Assembly: GCF_000378465.1 (NCBI RefSeq)
Contig: NZ_KB899914.1
Span: forward strand, 119,513 to 183,512
Length of the DNA stretch: 64,000 nt
Direction of reading: 5' to 3'
Origin: Elioraea tepidiphila DSM 17972
GTDB taxonomy: Bacteria > Pseudomonadota > Alphaproteobacteria > Acetobacterales > Acetobacteraceae
Positions 25,070-36,892 of this stretch are shown here, one piece after another. Below the pieces are notes generated by a model that was not told the origin of the DNA, did no database searches, and was given only the letters and a program-made list of their open reading frames with translations. The translations under genes were made by a program, and so were the position numbers. How positions within the stretch are numbered: the stretch's first letter is position 1; every line of letters starts with the position of its first letter.

Positions 25070-25936
25070 ATGACCATCCCGCAGCCGATCATCGACCTCT
25101 ACGACCGGTTCACCCACGGGGGCATGGACCGACGCACCTTCCTCGACCGGCTGGCCACACTCGCCGGCGGGGCGCCGGCGGCGGCCGCGCTGCTGCCGCT
25201 GCTGGCGGCCGACCCGACCAAGGCGGCGATCGTGCCGCCCGACGATCCCCGGCTAACGACGGGCCGCGTCACCTGGGCCGGCCCGGACGGCGAGCTCGCC
25301 GGCTATCTCGCCCGTCCGCGCGAGTCCGGACGGCTGCCCGCGGTGATCGTCATCCACGAGAACCGCGGCCTCAACCCGCATATCGAGGACGTCACACGGC
25401 GCATGGCGCTGGAGGGGTTCCTCGCCTTAGGCGTGGACATGCTGAGCCGCGACGGCGGCACGCCTTCGGACGAGGATCTCGCCCGCACCATGATCGGCCG
25501 GCTCGACCGCGCGCAGACCGTGGCGCGGCTCGCGAGCGCGATCCCGTTCCTGGCGGCGCATCCGAACGGCAACGGCCGCGTCGGCGCGATCGGGTTCTGC
25601 TGGGGCGGGTTGATGGTGAACGCGCTCGCCGCCGCGGCCCCCGATCTCGCCGCCGGTGTCGCCTATTACGGCCGGCAGATCCCGGCCGAGCAGGTCACGG
25701 CGATCCGCGCCGCGCTGCTGCTGCACTACGCCGAACACGATGCGGGGGTGAATGCAGGGATCGAGGCCTACACCGCCGCGCTGCGCGCCGCCGGCAAGCG
25801 CTTCGAGGCGCACACCTATCCGGGCACGCAGCACGCCTTCAACAACGACACCTCGGCCGCGCGCTACAACGCCGAGGCGGCCGCGCTCGCGTGGCGGCGC
25901 ACGGTGGCGTTCCTGCGCGGTCAGCTGGCCGAATAG
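25070..25936 (+). CDS. Dienelactone-hydrolase family protein
   Basis: 288 aa. An N-terminal segment (DRRTFLDRLATLAGGAPAAAALLPLLAA) looks like a Tat-type signal or anchor. Then comes a dienelactone-hydrolase fold: VIVIHENRGLNPHIEDV, nucleophile Cys in IGFCWGG, Asp in YAEHDAGVN and His in PGTQHAFNND, a full Cys-Asp-His triad. Export is likely. Convergent with the sensor kinase gene, four bases apart. The natural lactone or ester is unknown. Confidence 0.9.
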   Translation: MTIPQPIIDLYDRFTHGGMDRRTFLDRLATLAGGAPAAAALLPLLAADPTKAAIVPPDDPRLTTGRVTWAGPDGELAGYLARPRESGRLPAVIVIHENRGLNPHIEDVTRRMALEGFLALGVDMLSRDGGTPSDEDLARTMIGRLDRAQTVARLASAIPFLAAHPNGNGRVGAIGFCWGGLMVNALAAAAPDLAAGVAYYGRQIPAEQVTAIRAALLLHYAEHDAGVNAGIEAYTAALRAAGKRFEAHTYPGTQHAFNNDTSAARYNAEAAALAWRRTVAFLRGQLAE

Positions 25937-25939
25937 GGC

Positions 25940-28207
<2,268 letters not shown>

Positions 28208-28271
28208 CGCAGCGACACCGTCATGAGGCCACTTTCGGGCCGTGTGCCGCGGCGGACAAGGGCCGAAACGA

Positions 28272-28700
28272 TCAGAGCAGCCCAAGCTCCGCGAGTTCCC
28301 GCCGCATGGCGGCCGGCATCGCCTCGAACCCCTCCTGCGGCTCGGCCATGCCCTGCGGCCGGTCGGGCGGCGCATCGGCGGCGGGCAGGTAGCGCCAGCC
28401 CTGGAACGGCTTGGTCGGGCGGAGCTGGACCGGCACGAGCGCAGGATCGAGATGCAGCGCGCAGCAGGGTGAGCCGTCCTCCAGCGTGTCCGGGACGATG
28501 TTGACGATGCGCTGGCGCACCTGCACGAAGCCGGCGATCACCCAGTACATCGAGCCGCCGGCGAGGACCTCCTCGGCGCGCTTGGGCGTGGCGCGCGTGC
28601 GGTGGCGGAGCGGCGGATGCGTCCTCGCCCGGCGCGCCTGCCACGCGGCGAGGTCGTCGACCGAGGCGCAGCCGACCGCGAGCTTGATCAGATGCAGCAT
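28272..28700 (-). CDS. DUF1489-family protein
   Basis: 142 aa. It matches the alphaproteobacterial DUF1489 family as I remember it: an N-terminal HLIKLAVGCASVDDLAAWQ, then GSMYWVIAGFVQVRQRIV and a central LVPVQLRPTKPFQGWRYL. Function unknown. It is restricted largely to Alphaproteobacteria, so it supports the taxonomic placement. It lies 64 bp upstream of the hybrid kinase on the same strand. Confidence 0.88.
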   Translation of the reverse strand: MLHLIKLAVGCASVDDLAAWQARRARTHPPLRHRTRATPKRAEEVLAGGSMYWVIAGFVQVRQRIVNIVPDTLEDGSPCCALHLDPALVPVQLRPTKPFQGWRYLPAADAPPDRPQGMAEPQEGFEAMPAAMRRELAELGLL

Positions 28701-28742
28701 GGCGCGCCGGAGTCTGGCCCCGGCGCGGCGCGGCGCAAGGGG

Positions 28743-28892
28743 TCAGGCCCCGGCCGGTCGCTCCGGCGCCGGAGCAGCCGCACGCTCGCCCGCCGGGCCC
28801 GGCGACTCGGGACGGTCGGCGGCAGTGGACGGCGGCGCGGCCTGGCCCGCCGCCAGCCAGGCGGAGAGCATGGCAGCCCAGAGGGTGGTCAT
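28743..28892 (-). CDS. Possible small secreted or anchored peptide
   Basis: A 49-aa frame, MTTLWAAMLSAWLAAGQ followed by a Pro/Ala/Glu-rich tail. It would give one hydrophobic helix and a disordered end. Evidence is weak: no clear ribosome site and low complexity. The 332-bp stretch 28701-29032 otherwise contains nothing I recognise. Confidence 0.25.
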   Translation of the reverse strand: MTTLWAAMLSAWLAAGQAAPPSTAADRPESPGPAGERAAAPAPERPAGA

Positions 28893-29032
28893 CCGGTGGC
28901 CCTGCATGACGGTCACGGTGGGCGCGGACCATGGCGAAGCCGGGGCGAGGGCGGGGTGATCCGGCGCACACAGGATGAACTTGCGGTGATTCCGGGCGAC
29001 CGTCGCCGCGCCGCATGGCATAGGAGCGCGCC

Positions 29033-31387
29033 ATGCGGACAGCCCTGCGCTGGTCCCGGCGCCTTGCGGTGGCGCTGGTGCTGCTCCTCGTCCTGGTCGC
29101 GGTCGCGGTCGCGCTCGCGTTCCGGGTCACCCTGCCGCCGAGTTCGAACAACGCGGCGATCCCGGGCCTATCGGCGCCGGTCGAGATCACGCTCGACGCG
29201 CGCGGCATCCCGTGGGTGCGGGCCGGCTCGGCCGAGGATGCCTGGGCGGCGCTCGGCTGGCTGCACGCGCGCGACCGGCTGTTCCAGATGGACGTGATGC
29301 GGCGCGGCGCCGCCGGTCGGCTCTCGGCGCTGATCGGCGCGCAGGGGCTCAGGCTCGACCGGTTCTCGCGCCTGCTCGGGCTGGAGGCGAAGGCCGAGCG
29401 GGATCTCGCGGACCTGCCGGCGGAGACGCGCGCGGCGCTCGCGGCCTATGCGCGCGGGGTGAACGCCTGGATCGAGCAGCGCGGCATGCGCGCCGCGCCC
29501 GAGTACCTGCTGCTCGCCAACCGCCCCGAACCCTGGCGCGAGACCGACTCGCTGCTCTGGGGCAAGGCGATGGCGCTGTTCCTGACCGGCAATATGCGCA
29601 CCGAGCTGGCGCGGCTCAGGCTGTCCACTGTGCTGCCGCGCGAGCGCATCGATGAGCTTTGGCCGCACGACACGAGCCCGCACCGCCCGATTGCGGCGGC
29701 CCCAAGCCTGGCGTCCGAGCACATCGACCGCGTGATCGCCGCGCTGCCGGTGTTCGGCGAGGACGCGCCGCTGCCCTCGACCGCCAGCAACTCCTGGGCC
29801 GTGACCGGGCCAGAGAGCGTGACGGGCAACGCGCTGCTCGCCAACGACCCGCATCTCGCGCTGGTGACGCCGACGCAGTGGCATCTCGCGCGGGTCGAGG
29901 CGCCGGGGCTGACGCTGGCCGGCGCCTTCGCGCCCGGTGTGCCGTTCCTGATGCTGGGCCACAACGGTCACGTCGCCTGGGGTTTCACCACCACGCACTC
30001 GGACACGCAGGACGTGTTCATCGAGCGCCTGGTTGACGAGGATCACTACCTCACGCCCGACGGGCCGCGGCCGTTCGAGACGCGCGAGGAGATCATCGAG
30101 GTCCGGTTCGGCGAGCCGGTGCGGCTGCGCGTGCGCGAGACCCGCAACGGCCCCGTGATCTCGGATCTCGACCCCATTCCGGGCACGCCGGAGGGCCACG
30201 TGCTGGCGGTGGCGATGGCGATGCTCGCGCCGGGTGATGCGGCCGCGGAGGCGATGCACCGGCTGAACCGCGCGCGCGACTTCGCCGAGGCCGAGGATGC
30301 GGCGCGATTGATCGCCGCCCCGCAGCAGAACCTGATGATCGCCGACACCGCGGGCCGGATCGGCATGCTGGTGCCCGGGCGCGTGCCGATCCGGCGCGCC
30401 GGCGACGGCTCGTTCCCGGTGCCCGGCTGGGACGGCAGCCATGACTGGATCGGCTTCGCGCCCTACGAGGCCCTGCCGCGCTTCGTCGATCCGCCGACGC
30501 ATCGGCTGGTGAACGCGAACAACCGGATCGTGCCGGACGATTTCCCCGTGTGGCTCACGCGCGACTGGTGGGGCGATTTCCGCTACCGCCGCATCGTCGC
30601 CCGGCTCGATGCGCACAACGCGCCGCATGACGCGGCGAGCCTCGCCGCGATCCAGCTCGACATCGTGAGCGAGGCCGCGCGCGACCTGTTGCCGCGGATG
30701 CTGCGCGGCGAGCCCGCCGGCGGGATGGCCGCACGCGCGCACGCGCTGCTCGCGCGCTGGGACGGCACCATGGCCGCCGACCGGCCCGAGCCGCTGATCT
30801 ACACCGCCTGGATCCGCGCCTTCGGCCGCGCGTTGGCCGAACGCGCCTTCGGGCCCGAGGCGGAGGCGTTCCGCGAGACGGTCGCCGAGTTCCTGCTGTT
30901 CGTGCTGACCCGCGGCGGGCACTGGTGCGGCGACGCGAACGATGCCTGCCCCGCCGTGCTCGCACGCGCGCTCGAGGAGGCGGTCGCCGACCTCGCCGCC
31001 CGGTACGGACCCGATCCGGCCGCGTGGCGCTGGGGCGAGGCGCATCGCGTGCGCTTCCCACATCTGCTGTTCCAGTTCGTGCCCGGCATCGGCCCCTGGT
31101 TCGGCACGGAGCTGCCAACCCCAGGCGACGGCTACACGGTGCTGCGCGCCGGCGTGCGCATGGGCGGGCCGCGCCCGTTCGAGAACGTGCACGGCGCAAG
31201 TTTCCGCGGGGTCTACGACCTCGCCGACCTCGACGCCTCGCGCTTCGTGATCGCGCCCGGCCAGTCGGGCCACCCGCTGAGCGCGCATTACCGCGATCTC
31301 GCCCCCCTGTGGCTCGCCGGCGGTCACGTGACCCTGTCGCCGCAGCCGGAGACGATCGGCGGCACGATCACGCTCCGCCCGGAGTGA
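29033..31387 (+). CDS. Penicillin acylase family protein (Ntn hydrolase)
   Basis: 784 aa. An N-terminal transmembrane/signal segment (residues about 10-32) is followed by the alpha chain. The autocatalytic site is STASNSWAV, with Ser252 as the new N-terminal nucleophile of the beta chain. NDPHLAL and HNGHVAWGFTTTHSD are family signatures. The family hydrolyses beta-lactams, acyl-homoserine lactones and other amides, so quorum-signal acylase is as plausible as antibiotic acylase. Periplasmic or envelope location is predicted. Complete at family length. Confidence 0.92.
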   Translation: MRTALRWSRRLAVALVLLLVLVAVAVALAFRVTLPPSSNNAAIPGLSAPVEITLDARGIPWVRAGSAEDAWAALGWLHARDRLFQMDVMRRGAAGRLSALIGAQGLRLDRFSRLLGLEAKAERDLADLPAETRAALAAYARGVNAWIEQRGMRAAPEYLLLANRPEPWRETDSLLWGKAMALFLTGNMRTELARLRLSTVLPRERIDELWPHDTSPHRPIAAAPSLASEHIDRVIAALPVFGEDAPLPSTASNSWAVTGPESVTGNALLANDPHLALVTPTQWHLARVEAPGLTLAGAFAPGVPFLMLGHNGHVAWGFTTTHSDTQDVFIERLVDEDHYLTPDGPRPFETREEIIEVRFGEPVRLRVRETRNGPVISDLDPIPGTPEGHVLAVAMAMLAPGDAAAEAMHRLNRARDFAEAEDAARLIAAPQQNLMIADTAGRIGMLVPGRVPIRRAGDGSFPVPGWDGSHDWIGFAPYEALPRFVDPPTHRLVNANNRIVPDDFPVWLTRDWWGDFRYRRIVARLDAHNAPHDAASLAAIQLDIVSEAARDLLPRMLRGEPAGGMAARAHALLARWDGTMAADRPEPLIYTAWIRAFGRALAERAFGPEAEAFRETVAEFLLFVLTRGGHWCGDANDACPAVLARALEEAVADLAARYGPDPAAWRWGEAHRVRFPHLLFQFVPGIGPWFGTELPTPGDGYTVLRAGVRMGGPRPFENVHGASFRGVYDLADLDASRFVIAPGQSGHPLSAHYRDLAPLWLAGGHVTLSPQPETIGGTITLRPE

Positions 31388-31443
31388 TCCGCGGTTGACC
31401 GATACGGTCCGGTTCCGCTTCATTGGCAGACCACGCGAGCCGA

Positions 31444-32229
31444 ATGGCGATGCTGCAGAAACCGGCGAGACGCCCACAGTTCTTCTATACGACCGCCCCG
31501 CTGCCGTGCCCGTATCTCGCCGGCCGCACCGAGCGGAAGATCGTGACGGAACTCACCGGCGCGGATGCCGAGGCGCTGCATGACCGGCTGTCGCGCGCAG
31601 GCTTCCGCCGCAGCCACAACATCGCCTATGCGCCCGTCTGCCCCGGCTGCCGCGCCTGCATCCCGATCCGGGTGAACGTCGCCGCGTTCGAGCCGAACCG
31701 CACCCAGCGGCGGCTGATCGCGGCCAATGCCGGAATCGAGGGGTTCGAGGTGCCGGCGCGCGCCACCTCCGAGCAGTTCGCGCTGTTCCAGCGCTACCAG
31801 GCGGCGCGCCACGCGGACGGCGACATGGCGGCGATGGGGTTCTACGACTACCGCGCCATGGTCGAGGACACGCCGATCGAGACCATGATGGTGGAGTTCC
31901 GCGACCATACGGATGCGCTGGTCGCGGCTTGCCTGACCGACCGCGTCGCTGACGGGCTCTCGGCCGTCTACTCGTTCTTCGATCCCGCAGCCCCGGCGCG
32001 CTCGCTCGGCACCTGGATGGTGCTGTGGCTGATCCGGCGCGCGGCGGACCAGGGATTGCCCTTCGTCTATCTCGGCTACTGGGTACCGGAGAGCCGCAAG
32101 ATGGCCTACAAGGCGCGCTTCCGGCCGTCGGAGATCCTGTGGGGCGGCCAGTGGCGCATGCTGACCGATGCCGAGGTCGAGACCGGCCCGCTGACGGTGC
32201 CGGCCGAGGCGACGATCACCGCCGGGTAG
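31444..32229 (+). CDS. bpt: Aspartate/glutamate leucyltransferase (bacterial N-end rule)
   Basis: Bpt/ATE-family aminoacyl-tRNA-protein transferase, 261 aa, which adds Leu to N-terminal Asp or Glu and targets proteins to ClpSAP. It shows QFFYTTAPLPCPYLAGRTERK, the Cys cluster CPGCRACIPIR and LGYWVPESRKMAYKARFRP, all characteristic. I start at ATG 31444; ATG 31450 and an in-frame TTG at 31423 are alternatives. It is near, but not obviously coupled to, the penicillin acylase gene. No clpS/clpA lies in the window. Confidence 0.9.
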   Translation: MAMLQKPARRPQFFYTTAPLPCPYLAGRTERKIVTELTGADAEALHDRLSRAGFRRSHNIAYAPVCPGCRACIPIRVNVAAFEPNRTQRRLIAANAGIEGFEVPARATSEQFALFQRYQAARHADGDMAAMGFYDYRAMVEDTPIETMMVEFRDHTDALVAACLTDRVADGLSAVYSFFDPAAPARSLGTWMVLWLIRRAADQGLPFVYLGYWVPESRKMAYKARFRPSEILWGGQWRMLTDAEVETGPLTVPAEATITAG

Positions 32230-32232
32230 GCG

Positions 32233-33036
32233 TCAGGCGGGCAGCGCGCGGTTGCCCCACCGATCGGCCACGCCGCCGTCGGGCAGATCGCGCCCAGCGA
32301 CGCTGAACCACAGCAGCCCGGTCATCTGAGGGTCGCGCGGCCCGGCGCCGCGCGACATCCAGACATTCGCGGCGACGTGGTGGTGGTACCGGTCGGCGGC
32401 CATGAACACGGCGCCGGGCCGGCGCGACGTGACTTCCATGCCGAGCGTCGCGGTCCAGAACGACTCCGCCTCGATCGTGTCGCCGACCTTGAGGTGGACA
32501 TGGCCCACGCGCGTGCCCGGCGGCAGGATGCGCACAGGCCCGGGTGCCGTGGCGAGCAGCCCGCGGCAATCGAGCGGACGGGTGTCCATCGCGACGCCGG
32601 CGGCGTCCCAGCGCCAGGCGCTGCGCGGCCGGTCGGCATAGACCTCGATCCCGTTGCCCTCGGGGTCGGCGAGATAGATCGCCTCGCTGACCAGATGGTC
32701 TGAGGCGCCGTCGATCGTGAGTCCGCGTGCGATCGCATGCGCGAGCCAGCCCGCCAGCGCCGCGCGCGAGGGCAGCAGGAAGGCGGTGTGGAACAGCCCG
32801 GCCGAGAGCGGATCGGGCGCGCGCGCCTCCGGGTCGCCGACCAGGGTCAGCAGCCGCACCCCGCCGGCGCCGAGCCCGACGGCGCCATCAGGGGCGGGAC
32901 CCTCCTCCAGCCCGATCGCGTCGCGGTAGAACCGCGTGACCCGGTCGAGATCGCGCACCCTGAGCGCAACCTCGCCGATCGCGAGGCGCTCTGTTGTGTC
33001 GGTCCGGGTCTCGAGCATCGTCGCCATGGTCGTCAT
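32233..33036 (-). CDS. Catechol-2,3-dioxygenase-like VOC protein (CatE type)
   Basis: 267 aa with two vicinal-oxygen-chelate modules. The N-terminal module is IGEVALRVRDLDRVTRFYRDAIGLEE; the C-terminal module is VGHVHLKVGDTIEAESFWTATLGME. Metal ligands are probably the His in GHVHL, a His in the ADRYHHH segment and a Glu late in the domain, as in Bacillus CatE. It may cleave catechols or detoxify quinone-like compounds. The start used is the furthest upstream ATG in the 33036 region; other ATGs lie 9 and 15 bp later. A palindrome sits 39 bp upstream. Confidence 0.85.
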   Translation of the reverse strand: MTTMATMLETRTDTTERLAIGEVALRVRDLDRVTRFYRDAIGLEEGPAPDGAVGLGAGGVRLLTLVGDPEARAPDPLSAGLFHTAFLLPSRAALAGWLAHAIARGLTIDGASDHLVSEAIYLADPEGNGIEVYADRPRSAWRWDAAGVAMDTRPLDCRGLLATAPGPVRILPPGTRVGHVHLKVGDTIEAESFWTATLGMEVTSRRPGAVFMAADRYHHHVAANVWMSRGAGPRDPQMTGLLWFSVAGRDLPDGGVADRWGNRALPA

Positions 33037-33074
33037 CCTTCGCCTGCACCACGAAGATGGCGACCGGAGCCTGC

Positions 33075-33090
33075 GAACGGAAATCCGTTC
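33075..33090. promoter_or_regulatory. Palindromic operator-like site upstream of catE-like gene
   Basis: GAACGGAAATCCGTTC consists of 7-bp perfect inverted arms around AA. It is located 39 bp upstream of the CatE-like start, between that gene and parC. Bacillus catE is repressed by MarR/DUF24 regulators (CatR/YodB) through palindromes. A comparable repressor site is a reasonable inference, but the regulator is not in the window. Confidence 0.4.
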
Positions 33091-33102
33091 TGCCGATGAC
33101 GC

Positions 33103-35331
33103 CTATCCGAACCGCCCGGAGGACGGGAACCCCTTCCAGGGCAGCCGCCCGGCCTGGGCGCGGTGGCCCATCCAGTCGGCGAGGTCGGCGGCGACCCGTA
33201 CACTGACGCGGTTCTCGCCGAGCCGCACGGCGAGCCCCTCGGCGAGCGCGAATGGCTTGGCGTCGGCGAGCCCGCCGTCCTTGTACTTCTGCAACGCGAC
33301 GCCTCGGCCGCGCGCCATCTCCGGCACCTCCTCCAGCGGGAAGACCAGCAGCTTGCGGTTCTCGCCGATCGCGGCGAGGTGGTCGGCCCCCTCCGGCACC
33401 AGCGCGCAGACAGCCGCCTCCTCGCCCTCCACGTTCAGCACCTGCTTGCCCGCGCGCGTACCGGCGAGCGCGTCCTCGGCCTTGACGATGAAGCCGCGTC
33501 CGGAGGCGGAGGCAACGAGATAGCGCGCGCCTTCTCGGTGCACGAACAGCGCGACCAGATCGGCATCGTTCGGCAGATCGACCAGCAGTCGGATCGCCGT
33601 GCCGTCACCACGCCCACCGGGGAGTTTCTCGGCCGGAATGGTGTAGAAGCGTCCGTTCGTGCCGAAGGCGAGCAGCCGGTCGGTCGTCTCGGCCGGCAGC
33701 AGAAAGCGGAGTCTGTCGCCTTCCTTGAAGCGCAGCGCCGCAGGATCGACCGCGTGGCCCTTCAGCGCGCGCACCCAGCCCTTCTCGCTGACGACGACGG
33801 TGATCGGCTCGCGCACGATCAGCGCTTCCTCGACGGCCTCGGCGATCGCGGCAGGGGCGGCAGCGAAGGTCGTGCGGCGGTCGCCGAGCGCGCCGGAGCC
33901 GAAACGCTTGCGGATCTCGGCGAGCTCGCCGGCGATCGCCTTCCAGCGCTCGGTCTCGTTGCCGAGCAGCCCCTTGAGCCGCCGCCGTTCCGCCGAGAGC
34001 GCCTTGTGCTCGCGGCGGATCTCCATCTCCTCCAGCTTGCGCAAGGACCGCAGCCGCATGTTGAGGATCGCCTCGGCCTGCACCTCGGTGAGCGCGAAGG
34101 CCGCCATCAGCTTGGGCTTCGGCTCGTCCTCGGTGCGGATGATGCGGATCACCTCGTCGAGGTTGAGATAGACCGCGAGATAGCCCTCCAGCACCTCGAT
34201 GCGCCGTTCGGCCGCGGCGAGGCGGTGGCGCGTGCGGCGCACCAGCACCTCGTGGCGATGGTCGAGGAACGCGCGCAGCACCTCCTTCAGCGACATCACA
34301 CGCGGGGTGCGCTCGGCATCCAGCACGTTCATGTTCAGGCTGATGCGGCTCTCCAGCGCGGTGGCGCGGAACAGGCTCTCCATTATCAGCGCGGGATCGA
34401 CGGTCTTGGATTTCGGCTCCAGCACCAGCCGCACCTGATCGGTGCTCTCGTCGCGCAGATCGCCGAGCAGCGGCAGCTTCTTCTCCTCCATCGCCTGCGC
34501 GATCTGCTCGACGAGGCGCGCCTTCTGCACCTGCCAGGGGATCTCGGTGACGATCACGCGGAAGGTGCCGTACTTGCCCTGCTCGACCTCCCATTTGGCG
34601 CGCAGCCGGAACCCGCCGCGCCCGGTCTCGTAGGCGGCCGCGATCGCCTCGGCCGGCTCGACGATGATGCCGCCCGTCGGGAAGTCCGGCCCCTTCACGT
34701 GGCGCAGCAAATCGGCGGTGGTCGCGTCGGGGTGCTCGATCAGGTGGATCGCGGCCGAGCAGACCTCGCCCGCATTGTGCGGCGGGATGGACGTCGCCAT
34801 GCCGACCGCGATCCCTTGCGCGCCGTTCGCGAGCAGGTTCGGGAACGCGCCGGGCAGCACCACCGGCTCGCGCTCCTCGCCGTCATAGGTGGCGCGGAAA
34901 TCGACCGCGTCCTCCTCGATCCCTTCGAGCAGCACCTGGCCGACCTCGGTCAGCCGTGCCTCGGTGTAGCGCATGGCCGCGGCGTTATCGCCATCGATGT
35001 TGCCGAAGTTCCCCTGGCCCTCGATCAGCGGATAGCGCTGGGCGAAATCCTGCGCGAGCCGCACCAGCGCCTCGTAGACCGCGGCATCGCCGTGCGGGTG
35101 GAACTTGCCGATCACGTCGCCCACCACGCGGGCGCATTTCTTGAACCCCGATTGCGGATCGAGCCGGAGCTGGTGCATCGCCCAGAGCAGGCGCCGGTGC
35201 ACCGGCTTCAGTCCGTCGCGCACATCCGGCAGCGAGCGCGCCATGATGGTGGAGAGGGCATAGGCGAGGTAGCGCTCGGAGAGGGCATCGGCGAGCGGGG
35301 TGTCGCGGATCTCGGTCATGTCGACGGGCAT
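33103..35331 (-). CDS. parC: DNA topoisomerase IV subunit A
   Basis: 742 aa, the length of alphaproteobacterial ParC; GyrA would be longer with a full six-blade C-terminal GyrA-box propeller. The active-site Tyr122 is in [11 protein letters not shown]. The winged-helix/QRDR segment is [20 protein letters not shown] (about 75-94). The usual Ser of the QRDR (E. coli Ser80) is Ala83 here; the downstream Glu87 is retained. The C-terminal domain has beta-pinwheel blades ([17 protein letters not shown]). It decatenates chromosomes together with ParE, which is not in the window. Confidence 0.93.
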   Translation of the reverse strand: MPVDMTEIRDTPLADALSERYLAYALSTIMARSLPDVRDGLKPVHRRLLWAMHQLRLDPQSGFKKCARVVGDVIGKFHPHGDAAVYEALVRLAQDFAQRYPLIEGQGNFGNIDGDNAAAMRYTEARLTEVGQVLLEGIEEDAVDFRATYDGEEREPVVLPGAFPNLLANGAQGIAVGMATSIPPHNAGEVCSAAIHLIEHPDATTADLLRHVKGPDFPTGGIIVEPAEAIAAAYETGRGGFRLRAKWEVEQGKYGTFRVIVTEIPWQVQKARLVEQIAQAMEEKKLPLLGDLRDESTDQVRLVLEPKSKTVDPALIMESLFRATALESRISLNMNVLDAERTPRVMSLKEVLRAFLDHRHEVLVRRTRHRLAAAERRIEVLEGYLAVYLNLDEVIRIIRTEDEPKPKLMAAFALTEVQAEAILNMRLRSLRKLEEMEIRREHKALSAERRRLKGLLGNETERWKAIAGELAEIRKRFGSGALGDRRTTFAAAPAAIAEAVEEALIVREPITVVVSEKGWVRALKGHAVDPAALRFKEGDRLRFLLPAETTDRLLAFGTNGRFYTIPAEKLPGGRGDGTAIRLLVDLPNDADLVALFVHREGARYLVASASGRGFIVKAEDALAGTRAGKQVLNVEGEEAAVCALVPEGADHLAAIGENRKLLVFPLEEVPEMARGRGVALQKYKDGGLADAKPFALAEGLAVRLGENRVSVRVAADLADWMGHRAQAGRLPWKGFPSSGRFG

Positions 35332-35386
35332 GGGCGCGACTCGGGGCTGGGGTTCCCCGCCTGTCTAGGCGCTCGGCGCGCCCGGG

Positions 35387-36355
35387 TCACGCGGCGCGGA
35401 AGCGCGCCCGCCAGGCCCGCGGCGAGGTGCCAAGCCGGGCGCGGAAATGGTGACGCAGCGTGTCGGCGGCGCCGAACCCGCATTCCGTGGCGATACGCTC
35501 GACCGGCAGCGCCGTCGTCTCCAGCAGCTCCTTCGCCCGGCCGATCCGCTCGGCGAGCAGCCAGTCGGCCGGCGAGAGCCCGGTCGCCTCGCGGAAGCGG
35601 CGCTGGAAGCTGCGGAGACTCATCCCCGCCTCGCGCGCGAAGTGAGCGACCAGGATCGCGCGGTCCAGCCTTCCGCGCGCCCAGTCCAGCGCGGCCGAGA
35701 ACCGGCCCGGCTTCGGGGCCACGGGGCGGGGGATGAACTGCGCCTGGCCGCCCTCGCGATGCGGCGGCACGACCATCCGCCGCGCGACCTCGTTGGCGCG
35801 CGCCGGACCGAAGTCGCGTCGCACCAGATGCAGGCAGAGATCGATCCCGGCAGCACTTCCGGCGCTGGTCAGGATCGTGCCCTCGTCCACATAGAGCACG
35901 TCCGGATCGACCAGCACACGCGGATGGAGCCGCCGCAGCGTGTCGGTGTAGCGCCAGTGCGTGGTGGCGCGCCGGCCGTCGAGCAGCCCGGCCTGGGCGA
36001 GCACGAACACGCCCGAGCAGATCGTCAGCAGTCGCGCGCCGTGCGCGTGGGCGCGGCGGATCGCTGAGAGGATCGCCGGCGGCACAGGGGTTTCCGCGCC
36101 GCGCCAGCCGGGGATGACGATCGTGCCGGCGCGCGCGAGGGTGGGCAGTCCCGCGGTCGCGCGCACGGTGAAGCCGCCGACCGCACGGAGATCGCCCCGG
36201 CGCTCGGCGCAGACGGCGAAACGGTACCACGGGTCGAACTCGGGCCGTGGCAGGCCGAACACCTCGACCGCGATGCCGAACTCGAAGCTCGCGAGCCCGT
36301 CATAGGCGAGGGCGGCGACGGTCAGGTTCGGCGGTGGCGCGATCTTCGCGGTCAT
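35387..36355 (-). CDS. GlxA/FtrA-type AraC-family transcriptional regulator
   Basis: 322 aa. It has an N-terminal DJ-1/PfpI-like (GATase1-like) domain (VAALAYDGLASFEFGIAVEVFGL; LLTICSGVFVLAQAGLLDG). A C-terminal AraC HTH domain follows (MSLRSFQRRFREATGLSPADW, then ERIATECGFGAADTLRHHFR). This is the FtrA layout, and FtrA genes frequently sit divergent from a rhodanese gene as here. A dyad covers the start codon, suggesting autoregulation. It probably activates the neighbouring rhodanese gene. Confidence 0.9.
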   Translation of the reverse strand: MTAKIAPPPNLTVAALAYDGLASFEFGIAVEVFGLPRPEFDPWYRFAVCAERRGDLRAVGGFTVRATAGLPTLARAGTIVIPGWRGAETPVPPAILSAIRRAHAHGARLLTICSGVFVLAQAGLLDGRRATTHWRYTDTLRRLHPRVLVDPDVLYVDEGTILTSAGSAAGIDLCLHLVRRDFGPARANEVARRMVVPPHREGGQAQFIPRPVAPKPGRFSAALDWARGRLDRAILVAHFAREAGMSLRSFQRRFREATGLSPADWLLAERIGRAKELLETTALPVERIATECGFGAADTLRHHFRARLGTSPRAWRARFRAA

Positions 36356-36372
36356 TGGCGTTCGCGCCAATG
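36353..36372. promoter_or_regulatory. Dyad overlapping the ftrA-like start codon
   Basis: CATTGGCG-TTCG-CGCCAATG has perfect 8-bp arms. The left CAT is the complement of the regulator ATG. It is the only strong dyad in the 72-bp divergent spacer between the regulator and the rhodanese gene, and is a candidate operator for both directions. Confidence 0.45.
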
Positions 36373-36427
36373 TCGCATGGCCGGGCCACGCTCCACAATC
36401 CGCACGACCCAACCACGGAAGAGTCCC

Positions 36428-36820
36428 ATGAACCCCGTCACCGCGATCCCCGCCGCCGATCCCGTGCGCGCGGTCGCCCACTTCACCGACCGGCTCCGGC
36501 TGGAGACCGACTGCGCCGACGTGCACGCCGCGATGCAGACGCGCGATCCGGGCTTCGTGCTGCTCGATGTGCGCGGACCCGACGCCTACGCGCGCGGCCA
36601 TGTGCCCGGGGCGATGAACCTGCCGCACCGCACGATCAGCGACGAGACGCTGAAGCGCTGGCCCGCCGGCACGCTGTTCGTCGTCTACTGCGCCGGCCCG
36701 CACTGCAACGGTGCGGACAAGGCGGCGGCGAAGCTCGCCGCGCACGGCAGGCGCGTGAAGCTGATGCTCGGCGGCATCACGGGCTGGCAGGACGAGGGGT
36801 TCACCGTCACCACAGGGTGA
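36428..36820 (+). CDS. Rhodanese-domain sulfurtransferase
   Basis: 130 aa single rhodanese domain. It contains GFVLLDVRGPDAYARGHVPGA and the active-site loop with Cys88 in VVYCAGPHCNGADKAA. A second Cys (Cys93) lies in the loop, which is typical of the FtrA-associated rhodaneses. It transfers sulfane sulfur or detoxifies cyanide or persulfides. Cytoplasmic; transcribed divergently from the FtrA-like regulator, which probably controls it. Confidence 0.9.
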   Translation: MNPVTAIPAADPVRAVAHFTDRLRLETDCADVHAAMQTRDPGFVLLDVRGPDAYARGHVPGAMNLPHRTISDETLKRWPAGTLFVVYCAGPHCNGADKAAAKLAAHGRRVKLMLGGITGWQDEGFTVTTG

Positions 36821-36892
36821 GGCAGCGCCGCGGCGCTTGACGGCGCGGACCACCCGGCGGATCGTTCCATCCCCGATGGGAGGAACACCGCG

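Noticed and set aside
33163..35736. An 857-codon open frame antisense to parC
   Set aside because: It is composed of Arg/Asp/Leu/His-rich low-complexity sequence mirroring parC codons. It has no ribosome site or known domain, whereas parC is unmistakable.
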